A stretch of 64,000 nt of DNA from an uncultured Oscillospiraceae bacterium. GTDB taxonomy: Bacteria; Bacillota; Clostridia; Oscillospirales; Ruminococcaceae. Under the pieces are notes generated by a model. The model was not told the origin of the DNA. It ran no database searches and saw only the letters and a list, made by a program, of their open reading frames with translations. Below, piece after piece: positions 7,211 to 15,719 of this stretch. The DNA lies in contig CAJUHS010000003.1 in NCBI GenBank assembly GCA_910586535.1, forward strand, positions 58,688 to 122,687, given 5' to 3'. Both the position numbers and the translations under genes were made by a program. Numbering within the stretch: the stretch's first letter is position 1; each line of letters begins with the position of its first letter.

Positions 7211-9286
7211 ATGAAACACTACGGAACCGATGCAATCAGGAACATAGCCATCGCCGGTCACGCCGGCTCGGGCAAGACCTCCCTCGCTGAAGCCCTTTTG
7301 TTCAGAGCGGGAGCCTCCGACAGACTCGGAAGAACCGACGACGGAACAACCGTCTGCGACTACGATCCCGAGGAGATCAAGCGCAAAGCTTCTCTCAGCA
7401 CCTCCCTTGCTTCATTTGTCAGCAGCGATATAAAAGTAAATCTTCTTGACACTCCCGGTCTGTTTGACTTCGCCGGAGGTATGCACGAGGGTATAACCGC
7501 CGCAGGTACGGTAATGATAACCGTTTCCGCAAAATCTGGCGTAAAGGTAGGTACGGAAAAGGCCTACGACCTTGCCTGCGAGCTGGGCAAGCCCAAAATG
7601 TTTGTTGTCACCAAGGTAGACGACGCGGACGCTAATTTTTACAACGTGCTCACAGACCTCAAAACAAAGTTCGGCCCCACGGTCTGCCCGGTTGTTGTGC
7701 CGGTTATCAAGGACAGAAAAGTAGTTTCCTTTGTAAACCTTATCGAAATGAAAGCCTATACTTACGACGCCAAGGGCAACGCTGTCGAGACGGAAATGCC
7801 TACGGCGGAGATATCCGAGAAAATGGAGCACCGTATGGACGGTCTTGTTGCGGCGTTCTCCGAGGCCGTAGCCGAGACCGACGACGACCTTATGGAAAAA
7901 TTCTTCGAGGGCGAGCCTTTCACCCAGAAGGAGCTTGTACACGGTATCCACAAAGGTATGAACAACGGCATCATCACTCCGGTAGTATGCTGCTCCTCCT
8001 CCACAACAGCGGGAATAGATATGCTGCTTAAAGAGATCGAACTTCTGCTCCCCTCGCCCCGGGACAACAAGCCTGTGCTTGCCGAGGATCAGAGCGGCGA
8101 ACCTGTTGAGATAGCCTACGACGAAAACGCTCCCACGTCAGCTTTCGTTTTCAAGACTATCGCCGACCCGTTCGTAGGAAAGATGTCCTTTATCAAGGTC
8201 ATAAGCGGTACCCTTAAAGCCAACACGGAATATGTAAACACAGCGACCGGAGCTCCCGAAAAAATAGGCAAGCTCTACAGCCTCTGCGGAAAGAAGCAGT
8301 CTGAGATCACCGAAGCCTCCGCGGGAGACATTGCCGTTGCGGTAAAGATAAACGCAGGTACTTCCGACACGATATGCACTGCGGAAAGAAAGGTAAAAAT
8401 CCCCGCTATAGATTTCCCCAAGCCCTGCTACCGTATGGCGGTATACGCCAAGGCTCAGGGAGACGAAAGCAAGATAAGCACAGGCATACAGCGCCTCTGC
8501 GAAGAAGACAGGACTCTTTGGTACGGTCTTGATCCCTTTACAAAAGAGCAGATACTGAGCGGTATGGGCGAACAGCACCTTGACGTTGCAGCAGCCAAGC
8601 TGAAAGCAAAATTCGGTGCGGACGTTGTGCTGAAAGAACCTAAGATAGCCTACAGGGAAACTATCCGCAAGAAGGTAAAGGTAGAGGGCAAGCACAAGAA
8701 ACAGAGCGGCGGCCACGGTCAGTACGGTCACGTCTGGATCGAATTCGAGCCTTGTCTCTCAGACGATCTGGTATTTGAAGAAAAGGTATTCGGCGGAGCA
8801 GTTCCCAAGAACTTCTTCCCCGCTGTTGAAAAGGGCTTGCAGGAAAGCATGAAAAAGGGCGTTCTGGCGGGCTGCCCCGTAACGGGACTCAAAGCCGTGC
8901 TTGTAGACGGCTCATATCACCCCGTTGACAGCTCCGAAATGGCGTTCAAGACCGCGGCTTCCATTGCCTTTAAGGAGGGTCTGAAGCAGGCCGATCCCAC
9001 TATCCTCGAACCTATAGGCAAGCTTACCGTAACTGCTCCCGACGACAACACGGGCGATATCATGGGCGACCTTAACAAGCGCCGCGGAAGAGTAATAGGA
9101 ATGAACCCCGCAGCCAAAAAGGGAATGACCGTTATCGAAGCGGAAGTCCCCACAAGGGAAATGCAGAGCTTTACCACTCAGCTTCGTCAGATAACCCGCG
9201 GACACGGAAGCTTTACTCTCGAACATCTGAGATACGAGCAGCTGCCCGGAAACCTTGTGAGCGAAGTCATTCTCGCCAACGAATAA
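7211..9286 (+). CDS. Elongation factor G paralogue (EF-G2 type)
   Basis: 691 residues from the ATG at 7211; AGGAG lies 12 bases upstream, and the TTG at 7199 is too close to it to be used. The GTPase domain carries GHAGSGKT (16-23), DTPG (80-83) and TKVD (134-137). Domains II to V follow in normal EF-G order with no truncation. Canonical EF-G has AHIDAGKTT at the P-loop; the GHAGSGKT form marks the second EF-G lineage, whose members bind ribosomes but are not the main translocase. The gene stands alone, not next to rpsL/rpsG or tuf, which agrees with a paralogue. Its exact role (translocation, recycling or stress) is not settled by sequence. Confidence 0.88.
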   Translation: MKHYGTDAIRNIAIAGHAGSGKTSLAEALLFRAGASDRLGRTDDGTTVCDYDPEEIKRKASLSTSLASFVSSDIKVNLLDTPGLFDFAGGMHEGITAAGTVMITVSAKSGVKVGTEKAYDLACELGKPKMFVVTKVDDADANFYNVLTDLKTKFGPTVCPVVVPVIKDRKVVSFVNLIEMKAYTYDAKGNAVETEMPTAEISEKMEHRMDGLVAAFSEAVAETDDDLMEKFFEGEPFTQKELVHGIHKGMNNGIITPVVCCSSSTTAGIDMLLKEIELLLPSPRDNKPVLAEDQSGEPVEIAYDENAPTSAFVFKTIADPFVGKMSFIKVISGTLKANTEYVNTATGAPEKIGKLYSLCGKKQSEITEASAGDIAVAVKINAGTSDTICTAERKVKIPAIDFPKPCYRMAVYAKAQGDESKISTGIQRLCEEDRTLWYGLDPFTKEQILSGMGEQHLDVAAAKLKAKFGADVVLKEPKIAYRETIRKKVKVEGKHKKQSGGHGQYGHVWIEFEPCLSDDLVFEEKVFGGAVPKNFFPAVEKGLQESMKKGVLAGCPVTGLKAVLVDGSYHPVDSSEMAFKTAASIAFKEGLKQADPTILEPIGKLTVTAPDDNTGDIMGDLNKRRGRVIGMNPAAKKGMTVIEAEVPTREMQSFTTQLRQITRGHGSFTLEHLRYEQLPGNLVSEVILANE

Positions 9287-9305
9287 ACGAACATACCGGC
9301 AATTC

Positions 9306-9367
9306 TTTTGCAGGGGACGAACATTCAGCTTATCCGGTTTGCTCGGCTGTTTGTCCCCTGCAAAAAA
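9306..9367. repeat. Inverted repeat after the EF-G paralogue
   Basis: TTTTGCAGGGGAC pairs with GTCCCCTGCAAAA over a loop of about 33 bases. No T-run follows on either strand outside the stem, so it is not a classical terminator. The 9287-9594 gap also holds the promoter and leader of the next gene. Confidence 0.55.
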
Positions 9368-9446
9368 TCATAGTCTCAATTGACAATTAATTAACATTTG
9401 AACTGCCGGCCGAGACAAAAAAATATGACAAATTACACAAAATATA

Positions 9447-9475
9447 TTGACAAGGTTTGTTTTTTATACTAAAAT
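9447..9475 (+). promoter_or_regulatory. Promoter of the 9595 gene
   Basis: A perfect TTGACA (9447-9452), 17 bases, TAAAAT (9470-9475). Confidence 0.7.
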
Positions 9476-9481
9476 ATTTAG

Positions 9482-9594
9482 TGTAACTTTGTATTATCAG
9501 CAAGCCTCGCATAATTCGAGTATTCCGCTGATCCGGTGTTGTCCTTGGGTGAGGCGCGCTTGTTAAGGCATAAACCGAAAGGATTGAACGCATA
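9482..9594 (+). promoter_or_regulatory. Possibly structured 5' leader
   Basis: About 110 bases of GC-richer leader between the promoter and the ATG at 9595. TCAGC/GCTGA (about 9497-9532) encloses CTCG/CGAG, and a second fold can pair CCTT with AAGG. It matches no riboswitch class that I recognise. Confidence 0.3.
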
Positions 9595-10326
9595 ATGAAA
9601 TTAAAGAAATTATTGTCGGCGGCAGTCGCTTCCGTTCTGACGGCGGCAAGCGCGGCTTTTACGGTCTCCGCGCTGAACGACGGCGAGGCTGCGTACTGCT
9701 TTGATACCAATGCCGCCCTGACTGAGTGGCAGACTTACGGATCAGTTGAAGAAACTGGCTTTCAGGCTGTTCAGACAACGCTTGTATCCAAAAACGGAAA
9801 CGGCTCTCTGCTCGTTTCGGAAAATGTTCCGGAAGAACCTGAAAACCGTTTTGGAGGAATGTATATCGACGCCGTCGCACTCGGATTAGACAGCTTTCAG
9901 GGCTGCACGGTGGAAATGAGCGTGCTTCTTTGTGAAAATGCCGAGGGCTTTTATGATAATCTTTCGCTGTTTTCCGACGGAATGATTTGGCTGACCTCAA
10001 CTCCCGAAACTCTCAGCACAAGCGAATGGACGACCGTCACGCTGGAGATACCGCAGAACGCCACCAATAGCCGGGTAGGATTTACTATCCCGACGTTTCT
10101 CCCGCATAAAGGCGATATAGTTTATATTGACGATTTTTCCGTTACAGACCCCGACGGAAACATAATTGCCAATAAAGGGGATTATTACGCAAAAGAGGTA
10201 ACGTCCTCTGAAAAGGTTTCGTCAAGAACAAATATTATCCTTACAGTCCTGCTGGTCGTACTTATCCTTGTTATAGTCGGAGGAATAGGTCTTATCGTAT
10301 CCTCGGCGATCAAACGCTTTTCGTAA
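9595..10326 (+). CDS. Exported protein with C-terminal membrane anchor
   Basis: 243 residues starting with MKLKKLLSAAVASVL after AAAGGATTG. Signal peptide 1-26, then an extracellular domain of about 170 residues that looks like a carbohydrate-binding-type beta-sandwich: an early EAAYCFDTNAALTEWQTYGS stretch and a late IVYIDDFSVTDPDG strand pair, as in CBM-like jelly rolls. Residues 213-236 form one transmembrane helix followed by AIKRFS. This is a single-pass surface protein with a short cytoplasmic tail. It is followed by its own terminator. The sugar-binding role is an inference from the pattern. Confidence 0.8.
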   Translation: MKLKKLLSAAVASVLTAASAAFTVSALNDGEAAYCFDTNAALTEWQTYGSVEETGFQAVQTTLVSKNGNGSLLVSENVPEEPENRFGGMYIDAVALGLDSFQGCTVEMSVLLCENAEGFYDNLSLFSDGMIWLTSTPETLSTSEWTTVTLEIPQNATNSRVGFTIPTFLPHKGDIVYIDDFSVTDPDGNIIANKGDYYAKEVTSSEKVSSRTNIILTVLLVVLILVIVGGIGLIVSSAIKRFS

Positions 10327-10343
10327 TAAAATTGTGACAATAT

Positions 10344-10392
10344 TCCCCCGAAGGACGATCCGTATCCCTGCGGCAGCCGGCGGGGGATTTTT
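10344..10392 (+). terminator. Intrinsic terminator after the 9595 gene
   Basis: TCCCCCG pairs with CGGGGGA, followed by TTTTT. The intervening 30 bases are GC-rich. Confidence 0.65.
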
Positions 10393-10562
10393 CTGCTGCG
10401 GCCGATCTTCCGCAGCTGTAATCTTCATGAAATCTATGTAACCAAAATGTTCTTGATTTTTTTCCTGATTCAGGGTATTATTATAGAGTGAAAACTTTCC
10501 GGAACGGAAAATACCGAACATATGCGAAAGGAGACTGTTCCCAAGAGGAGCATATTCAAAAA

Positions 10563-11483
10563 ATGGAGAAAATAAAAAAGATAGTCACCAACAAATGGTT
10601 TATACTTGCGGTGAGCATTCTTTGCTCGGCATATACCGTTTGCCTGATATATTTTGCCTATGCCGTATTTTTTTACGACATTGTATACACCGACAAAACA
10701 ATGTTTGCGGTTATCTATTCGGCGTTTTCGCTTGTGGCGGGACTTCTGTTCTTCTATACGAGACGGTCCTTTATAACCTGTCTTATCAGTATGATAAATA
10801 TGGTGATGTTCTTTCCCACGCTTTTGCTGGACTGGGGCAACTGGCCGCTGCTGATACCTGCGGCAATGGTAACGCTTTTCGGCTTTTTCTGCTGTAAAAT
10901 GAATGACACAGTAAAGACTGTTTTCGGCACAATATTCCTGCTGATGTACATTCTCGGAAGCATAGCTTTTTTCCTTATCATGAACGTCTTTACAGTCACT
11001 ACAGTGGATACGCTGCTCACTCCTCCGGGAGGGATCGTTTCCCCGTCGGAAAACTTCCGCTGCTATGTGCTGGACGTTAAAAACAAGTCCTCGGGAAAGG
11101 TTGCCGTTTATGTTCAGCCAAACAAGCTTGACGAAAACATCAAGTTCATCGAGCTTAAAACCACGATAAAACGTCTTGTAAAACAAGCAAACAAAGAAAA
11201 CAGGGACGACGCTCTAAACTACGACGTTCACTGGGAATCCGAAAAGCTTTTTATCAACGGCGAGGAATACTTCGACGAATCGGACTACACCGCCGTAAAC
11301 GAAAGCGGAGAGCTTACCTACGATTTTGACGAAGGCTTCTGGACTCACACCTACTTCGAAGTGGACTACCCTATCATTGAACTCATAGACCGCTTCAAGA
11401 CCGTCATAACCGACAAGCTCAGCGAAATAAAAAATGATGAAAACACCGTAACGACTACGGTTTCCGCTGCCGCATTGGAATAA
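10563..11483 (+). CDS. Five-helix membrane protein with soluble C-terminus
   Basis: 306 residues from the ATG at 10563; GAGGAG lies 12 bases upstream, and an alternative GTG at 10488 would add a poorly supported tail. Helices are predicted at about 12-36, 46-65, 69-89, 93-111 and 118-142. Residues 150-306 form a charged extracytoplasmic or cytoplasmic domain rich in Tyr and acidic residues. A similar layout occurs in clostridial membrane proteins of the DUF5412 type (an extracellular tail after a few helices), but I cannot confirm membership. It is followed by a strong terminator and precedes no related gene. Confidence 0.75.
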   Translation: MEKIKKIVTNKWFILAVSILCSAYTVCLIYFAYAVFFYDIVYTDKTMFAVIYSAFSLVAGLLFFYTRRSFITCLISMINMVMFFPTLLLDWGNWPLLIPAAMVTLFGFFCCKMNDTVKTVFGTIFLLMYILGSIAFFLIMNVFTVTTVDTLLTPPGGIVSPSENFRCYVLDVKNKSSGKVAVYVQPNKLDENIKFIELKTTIKRLVKQANKENRDDALNYDVHWESEKLFINGEEYFDESDYTAVNESGELTYDFDEGFWTHTYFEVDYPIIELIDRFKTVITDKLSEIKNDENTVTTTVSAAALE

Positions 11484-11488
11484 AACGA

Positions 11489-11524
11489 CCGGCAGGAGGC
11501 TGACATATCCTCCTGCCGGTTTTT
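11489..11524 (+). terminator. Intrinsic terminator
   Basis: CCGGCAGGAGG pairs with CCTCCTGCCGG and runs into TTTTTG. Confidence 0.9.
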
Positions 11525-11530
11525 GTTATG

Positions 11531-11629
11531 TAATCCTAATAATCGGTTAAAAATGCAAATAAAAAATCTGCGCTAAAATCATATATGCAAATTTTAGTTT
11601 GATTTTTTATTTGGTTATTAGTATAAATT
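11531..11629. repeat. Dispersed about 100-bp AT-rich repeat, copy 1
   Basis: It starts TAATCCTAAT and ends ATTAGTATAAAT, with a core CATATATGCAAATTTTAG. Copy 2 lies at 40599-40708 with the same ends and core order; a weaker partial copy lies near 31297-31350. Confidence 0.5.
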
Positions 11630-11671
11630 ATTTTCTTTCGTCAACTTTTTTATATTTTTTTCAAAAAATAC

Positions 11672-11700
11672 GAGACAAACGCGATATTTTGTGGTATAAT
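11672..11700 (+). promoter_or_regulatory. Candidate promoter of the Nudix gene
   Basis: GAGACA (11672-11677), 17 bases, perfect TATAAT (11695-11700). The -35 is poor. It leaves a 172-base leader in which CCGTCC (about 11726) can pair with GGACGG (about 11856). Confidence 0.5.
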
Positions 11701-11878
11701 TATACTAACTTATATTATCACAGAACCGTCCGCAGCATCAGGCGTAAAAGCTCAGCCTTATGTGCAGACTTTATGCTTAATCTGAACCGTTGTCTCGGAA
11801 GAATATTGCAATTTCATGCCATAGACGGCGGAACGCATAAAGACTCAGCCTTTGGACGGCTTCGGAAAGGAAGTACAT

Positions 11879-12286
11879 ATGACCCATGAAAAATCCTGCG
11901 GCGCAATAGTCTACCGCAAACATCATGGCAATATTGAGATACTGCTCATCAAGCATATCAACAGCGGGCACTGGTCATTTCCCAAAGGACACGTCGAGGA
12001 CGGCGAAACGGAAATAGAAACTGCCAAGCGCGAAATTCTTGAGGAGACGGGAGTGGACGTCATTATTGATCCCACCTTCCGCGAGACCGTTCAGTATTTT
12101 CCCCGCAAGGACGCGCAAAAAGTAGTGGTGTATTTTATCGCAAAAGCCAAAAATTACGACTTTGTTCCTCAGGAGGACGAAATCGCCGAGATCAAGTGGG
12201 TGGACATCGGGCACGCTACCTCAGTGCTTACCTACGAGAATGATAAATCCATCGTCAACAAGGCGAAAAAAGCTATCAGGGACTGA
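11879..12286 (+). CDS. Nudix hydrolase
   Basis: 135 residues from the ATG at 11879, with AAAGGAAG five bases upstream. The Nudix box is complete: Gly37 opens GHVEDGETEIETAKREILEE, with Glu43, Arg51-Glu52 and Glu55-Glu56 as the metal-binding set. The whole protein is a single Nudix domain. Family members cleave a nucleoside diphosphate linked to another group. The closest style is the MutT/bis(5'-nucleosyl)-tetraphosphatase group (Ap4A-type, with GHWSFPKGH), but substrate cannot be fixed from sequence. It faces rplQ across a shared terminator. Confidence 0.88.
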   Translation: MTHEKSCGAIVYRKHHGNIEILLIKHINSGHWSFPKGHVEDGETEIETAKREILEETGVDVIIDPTFRETVQYFPRKDAQKVVVYFIAKAKNYDFVPQEDEIAEIKWVDIGHATSVLTYENDKSIVNKAKKAIRD

Positions 12287-12321
12287 TGTTTCCGAACTTG
12301 TTATTTGTTCTTAAAAGCTAA

Positions 12322-12350
12322 AAAGGGTACCGCGCGGTGCGGTACCCTTA
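12322..12350. terminator. Bidirectional terminator between Nudix gene and rplQ
   Basis: AAGGGTACCGC (12323-12333) pairs with GCGGTACCCTT (12339-12349). It has A and T runs on the two sides and serves both converging units, so it marks the end of the ribosomal superoperon. Confidence 0.85.
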
Positions 12351-12366
12351 AATTATTTCAAACAGA

Positions 12367-12708
12367 TCAAACCAGTGAAATAATAGCCATTTCAGCAGCG
12401 TCGCCCCGTCTGGGACCGATCTTGACGATCCTTGTGTAGCCGCCGTTTCTGTCGGCATACTTAGGCGCGATATCGTCAAACAGCTTCTTAACCACGTCCT
12501 CCTTGGTGACGTAAGCAAGAACCTGACGCTTGGAGTGCAGGTCGTTTGTCTTGGCGGTAGTGATCATCTTTTCCGCCATAGCGCGAACCTCTTTGGCTCT
12601 GGTTACTGTTGTTTCGATCTTGCCGTTCTCAAGCAGGTATGTCACCATAGCTCTGAGCATAGCCTTTCTGTGGTCGCTTGTGCGTCCGAGTTTTCTGGTT
12701 CCCGGCAT
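12367..12708 (-). CDS. rplQ: 50S ribosomal protein L17
   Basis: 113 residues, full length for bacterial L17. It opens MPGTRKLGRTSDHRKAMLR, the family signature for binding 23S rRNA domain III near the tunnel exit. It is the last gene of the superoperon, 54 bases after rpoA, the usual order rpsM-rpsK-rpsD-rpoA-rplQ. No anomaly is seen. Confidence 0.97.
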   Translation of the reverse strand: MPGTRKLGRTSDHRKAMLRAMVTYLLENGKIETTVTRAKEVRAMAEKMITTAKTNDLHSKRQVLAYVTKEDVVKKLFDDIAPKYADRNGGYTRIVKIGPRRGDAAEMAIISLV

Positions 12709-12762
12709 TTATATTCACTCCTAACATATCAAAGTTTGCGGCGTTTTGGCTGCCGCGTCGGG

Positions 12763-13716
12763 TCATTCCTCTTCGGAGCTGAGGTCGAAGCCCAGTGACT
12801 GGAGCTTCTCCTTTACCTCGTCAAAGGATTTCTTACCCAGGTTTCTGACCTTCATCATTTCCTCTTCGGATTTGTTGATAAGGTCGTCGACCGTGTTTAT
12901 TCCCGCTCTCTTCAAGCAGTTGAAGGAGCGTACCGACAAGTCAAGTTCCTCAATGGTCATCTCAAGGATTTTTTCTTTACCCTTGTCGTCCTTTTCGATC
13001 ATTATTTCAGTGATCGCGGATTCATCGGAAAGCTCGGTAAACGGCTTCAGATGCTCAATGAGGAGATTGGCTGCCTGTGAAACAGCCTCTTTTGCGGATA
13101 CGACGCCGTCCGTCCAGACCTCTAAGATAAGCTTGTCATAGTCTGTTACCTGACCGAGACGGGTATCCTCAACAGAGTAGTTCACCTTCAGTACAGGGGT
13201 ATAGATGGAATCCACCGCGATAACGTCTATGCCGAAGCCCGAAACCTGCTTGTTCTTTTCAGCAGGAACGTAGCCGCGTCCCTTATCGATGGTGATCTCC
13301 ATATAAAGCTTAGCGTCCTTGCCGAGTGTAGCAATATGCATTTCCGGAACAAGAATATCCACTTCGGAGTCAGTTTTAATATCACCCGCAGTTACCTCGC
13401 ACTCGTCCTCAGCTTCCACATAGACAGTCTTTGGTCCCTCGCTGTGAAGCTTTGCGGTAAGTCCTTTAAGGTTAAGGACGATCTCTGTAACGTCCTCCTT
13501 AACGCCGGGAACCGTGGACAGCTCGTGGTGAACGCCGTCGATCTTGACGGAGGTAACAGCCACGCCGGGAAGGGAAGAGAGCAGAACACGTCTCAGGCTG
13601 TTGCCGAGAGTATGTCCGTATCCGCGCTCCAGCGGAGCAACAGTGAATTTGCCGTAGGTTCCGTTGCTTTTAAGCTCGACGGTCTCAATTTCCGCCTTCT
13701 GAATTGGTTCAAGCAT
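12763..13716 (-). CDS. rpoA: RNA polymerase subunit alpha
   Basis: 317 residues, normal length. Residues 1-230 form the N-terminal dimerisation domain (GYGHTLGNSLRRVLLSS near residue 33 is the family hallmark). A flexible linker leads to the C-terminal domain, about 250-310, with helix-hairpin-helix segments NCLKRAGINTVDDLI and VRNLGKKSFDEV, which contacts UP elements and activators. The start follows GGAGGG. Its place between rpsD and rplQ is conserved in Firmicutes. Confidence 0.97.
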   Translation of the reverse strand: MLEPIQKAEIETVELKSNGTYGKFTVAPLERGYGHTLGNSLRRVLLSSLPGVAVTSVKIDGVHHELSTVPGVKEDVTEIVLNLKGLTAKLHSEGPKTVYVEAEDECEVTAGDIKTDSEVDILVPEMHIATLGKDAKLYMEITIDKGRGYVPAEKNKQVSGFGIDVIAVDSIYTPVLKVNYSVEDTRLGQVTDYDKLILEVWTDGVVSAKEAVSQAANLLIEHLKPFTELSDESAITEIMIEKDDKGKEKILEMTIEELDLSVRSFNCLKRAGINTVDDLINKSEEEMMKVRNLGKKSFDEVKEKLQSLGFDLSSEEE

Positions 13717-13761
13717 GATAAAACCCTCCTATTACGAATTGCGGATAACGTATTCTGCCTA

Positions 13762-14358
13762 TTACTTGGAGTACAGCTCGACAATAAGGTGAGTCTGAGT
13801 CTCGTAGTCCAGATCCTCGGGAACGGGCATACGTACCACCTTAGCGGCAAAGTCAGCCTTGTTGGGTTCAAGCCAGAGAGGAACTACTCTGCCGGCAGTC
13901 TGCTCAACGACAGCCTTGAACTTTTCGCTGCTGCGGCTGCCCTCGTAGAGAGCGATAACGTCTCCCACCTTAACTCTGTAGGACGGAATATTAACGCGCT
14001 TGCCGTTTACTGTAAAGTGCCTGTGAGTAACAAGCTGTCTCGCCTCGCGTCTTGTGAGGGAAAGACCCATTCTGTAAACGATGTTGTCGAGTCTGGATTC
14101 GAGAATAGTGATAAGGTTGTCACCGGTCTTGCCTTCCATTTTCTCGGCAATTTCAAAGTAGTGCTCAAAAGGCTTTTCCAGAACGCCGTAGATGAACTTC
14201 AGCTTCTGCTTTTCCTTCAGCTGCATACCGTATTCGGAGAGCTTCTTTCTGTTGTTGGCTCCGGGATTTCTGTTGGACTCCTTGGAAATACCCATAACCA
14301 TAGGGCTTATGCCCAGATATCTGCACCTTTTGAGGATAGGTTCTTTATTTACTGCCAT
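13762..14358 (-). CDS. rpsD: 30S ribosomal protein S4
   Basis: 198 residues. The S4 RNA-binding domain is clear (LDNIVYRMGLSLTRREARQL and HFTVNGKRVN, about residues 94-125). The N-terminus keeps one Cys (RCRYLG) and lacks the four-cysteine zinc knuckle of many S4 proteins, so this is the zinc-free (C-minus) type. It nucleates 16S rRNA folding. Here it lies inside the alpha operon between rpsK and rpoA, a common clostridial order, unlike Bacillus, where rpsD is elsewhere. Confidence 0.96.
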   Translation of the reverse strand: MAVNKEPILKRCRYLGISPMVMGISKESNRNPGANNRKKLSEYGMQLKEKQKLKFIYGVLEKPFEHYFEIAEKMEGKTGDNLITILESRLDNIVYRMGLSLTRREARQLVTHRHFTVNGKRVNIPSYRVKVGDVIALYEGSRSSEKFKAVVEQTAGRVVPLWLEPNKADFAAKVVRMPVPEDLDYETQTHLIVELYSK

Positions 14359-14380
14359 TTACAATAACACCTCCTGTAAA

Positions 14381-14782
14381 TTAGACGCGTCTTCTCTTGG
14401 GAGGACGGCATCCGTTGTGGGGAATAGGAGTAACATCCTTAATGAGCTTTACCTCGAGACCTACTGTCTGGAGAGCTCTGATAGCAGCCTCGCGTCCTGC
14501 GCCGGGTCCCTTAACGTAAACCTCAACGGTTTTGAGACCATGCTCCATAGCAGCCTTGGCGGCTGTTTCAGCGGCAGTCTGAGCTGCGAAAGGCGTGGAT
14601 TTCTTGGAGCCTCTGAAGCCGAGTCCGCCTGCGGAAGCCCATGAGATCGCGTTGCCCTGAGTATCTGTGATAGTCACGATCGTGTTGTTGAAAGTGGACT
14701 GAATATGAACAGCTCCATTTTCAATGTTCTTGCGCTCGCGGCGTCTCTTGATAACTGTCTTTTTACCTTTGACCTGAGCCAT
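14381..14782 (-). CDS. rpsK: 30S ribosomal protein S11
   Basis: 133 residues, full length. The core FNNTIVTITD and the C-terminal PHNGCRPPKRRRV are family signatures; the protein sits on the 30S platform near the mRNA exit. It is 15 bases downstream of rpsM and translated from GGAGGG. No oddity. Confidence 0.97.
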   Translation of the reverse strand: MAQVKGKKTVIKRRRERKNIENGAVHIQSTFNNTIVTITDTQGNAISWASAGGLGFRGSKKSTPFAAQTAAETAAKAAMEHGLKTVEVYVKGPGAGREAAIRALQTVGLEVKLIKDVTPIPHNGCRPPKRRRV

Positions 14783-14797
14783 TTGATTAGTCCCTCC

Positions 14798-15166
14798 TTA
14801 CTTTTTCTTGTTGGCGATAGTCTTAACGGGACCCTTGCGGGTTCTTGCGTTAGTCTTGGTTCTCTGACCTCTTACGGGGAGACCCTTTCTGTGACGGACG
14901 CCTCTGTAGCAGCCGATCTCAACCAGTCTCTTGATATTAAGAGCAACGTTTCTTCTCAGGTCGCCCTCAACCATGATGTTGTGATCGATATATTCACGAA
15001 GCTTAGCCACGTCGTCCTCGGTGAGATCCTTAACTCTCGTGTCGGGATTTACGCCTGTGTTTGCGAGGATGGTTTCTGCGGACTTGCGTCCGATGCCGTA
15101 GATATAAGTGAGGCCGATCTCGACTCTCTTGTTCTTCGGCAGGTCAACGCCGGCAATACGTGCCAT
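14798..15166 (-). CDS. rpsM: 30S ribosomal protein S13
   Basis: 122 residues, full length. It starts MARIAGVDLPKNKRVEIGLT and carries the helix-turn-helix stretch YIYGIGRKSAETIL, then the basic tail (RHRKGLPVRGQRTKTNAR) that contacts the P-site tRNA and the subunit bridge. It is separated from rpmJ by 171 bases that hold a pyrimidine-rich repeat (near 15260-15285 on the minus strand) but no gene. Confidence 0.97.
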   Translation of the reverse strand: MARIAGVDLPKNKRVEIGLTYIYGIGRKSAETILANTGVNPDTRVKDLTEDDVAKLREYIDHNIMVEGDLRRNVALNIKRLVEIGCYRGVRHRKGLPVRGQRTKTNARTRKGPVKTIANKKK

Positions 15167-15337
15167 TTACAATACACCTCCGTATTAGAATTGCTTTTGA
15201 TTTTTGACTTTACCTGTTCTTGAGTGTCTTTAGTACGCTCGCGCCTCTTCTGCTCACGGAAGAGATTCAGAGGTTAGAGGTAATAAGCTTGGACGTTTCA
15301 CGTCCCTTTTTGTCAATGCTCTGCGAACGCACCCGCC

Positions 15338-15451
15338 TCAGCCCTGACGCTGCTTGTGCTTGGGGTTTTCGCAGATGATCATGACTTTGCCTTTTCTCTT
15401 GATAACCTTGCACTTCTCGCAGATAGGTTTAACCGAAGGTCTTACTTTCAT
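15338..15451 (-). CDS. rpmJ: 50S ribosomal protein L36
   Basis: 37 residues, too short for usual ORF cut-offs. ATG at 15451 after AAGGAGGTATTCAAC, stop TGA at 15340-15338. It reads MKVRPSVKPICEKCKVIKRK at the start. Cys11, Cys14, Cys27 and His32 form the zinc-ribbon of the zinc-containing (C-plus) L36 type. It lies between infA and rpsM, its standard position. Confidence 0.97.
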   Translation of the reverse strand: MKVRPSVKPICEKCKVIKRKGKVMIICENPKHKQRQG

Positions 15452-15488
15452 GTTGAATACCTCCTTTGTAACTTAGAAAAACTTACTT

Positions 15489-15707
15489 TTATTTTGCTCT
15501 CCAGGTGATCCTGCCCTTTGACAGGTCGTAGGGGGACATTTCCACCGTGACCTTGTCGCCCGGAACGATCCTGATATAGTTCATTCTGAGCTTGCCCGAA
15601 ACGTGGGCGAGAATCTTGTGTCCGTTTGCAAGTTCCACCTGGAACATTGCGTTAGGCAGAGCTTCAATGACTGTGCCCTCAATTTCGATAACATCTTCCT
15701 TAGACAA
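15489..15707 (-). CDS. infA: Translation initiation factor IF-1
   Basis: 72 residues, full length. It is a single S1-like OB fold: EGTVIEALPNAMFQVELANG and RIVPGDKVTVEMSPYDLSKG are the family landmarks. IF-1 binds the 30S A site during initiation. It is 12 bases downstream of the KOW-protein gene and 37 upstream of rpmJ, the usual Firmicute order map-(KOW)-infA-rpmJ. Confidence 0.97.
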   Translation of the reverse strand: MSKEDVIEIEGTVIEALPNAMFQVELANGHKILAHVSGKLRMNYIRIVPGDKVTVEMSPYDLSKGRITWRAK

Positions 15708-15719
15708 GCAAATGCCTCC

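Noticed and set aside
9306..9367. Terminator of the EF-G paralogue gene
   Set aside because: A strong inverted repeat but no T-run on either strand; kept only as a repeat.
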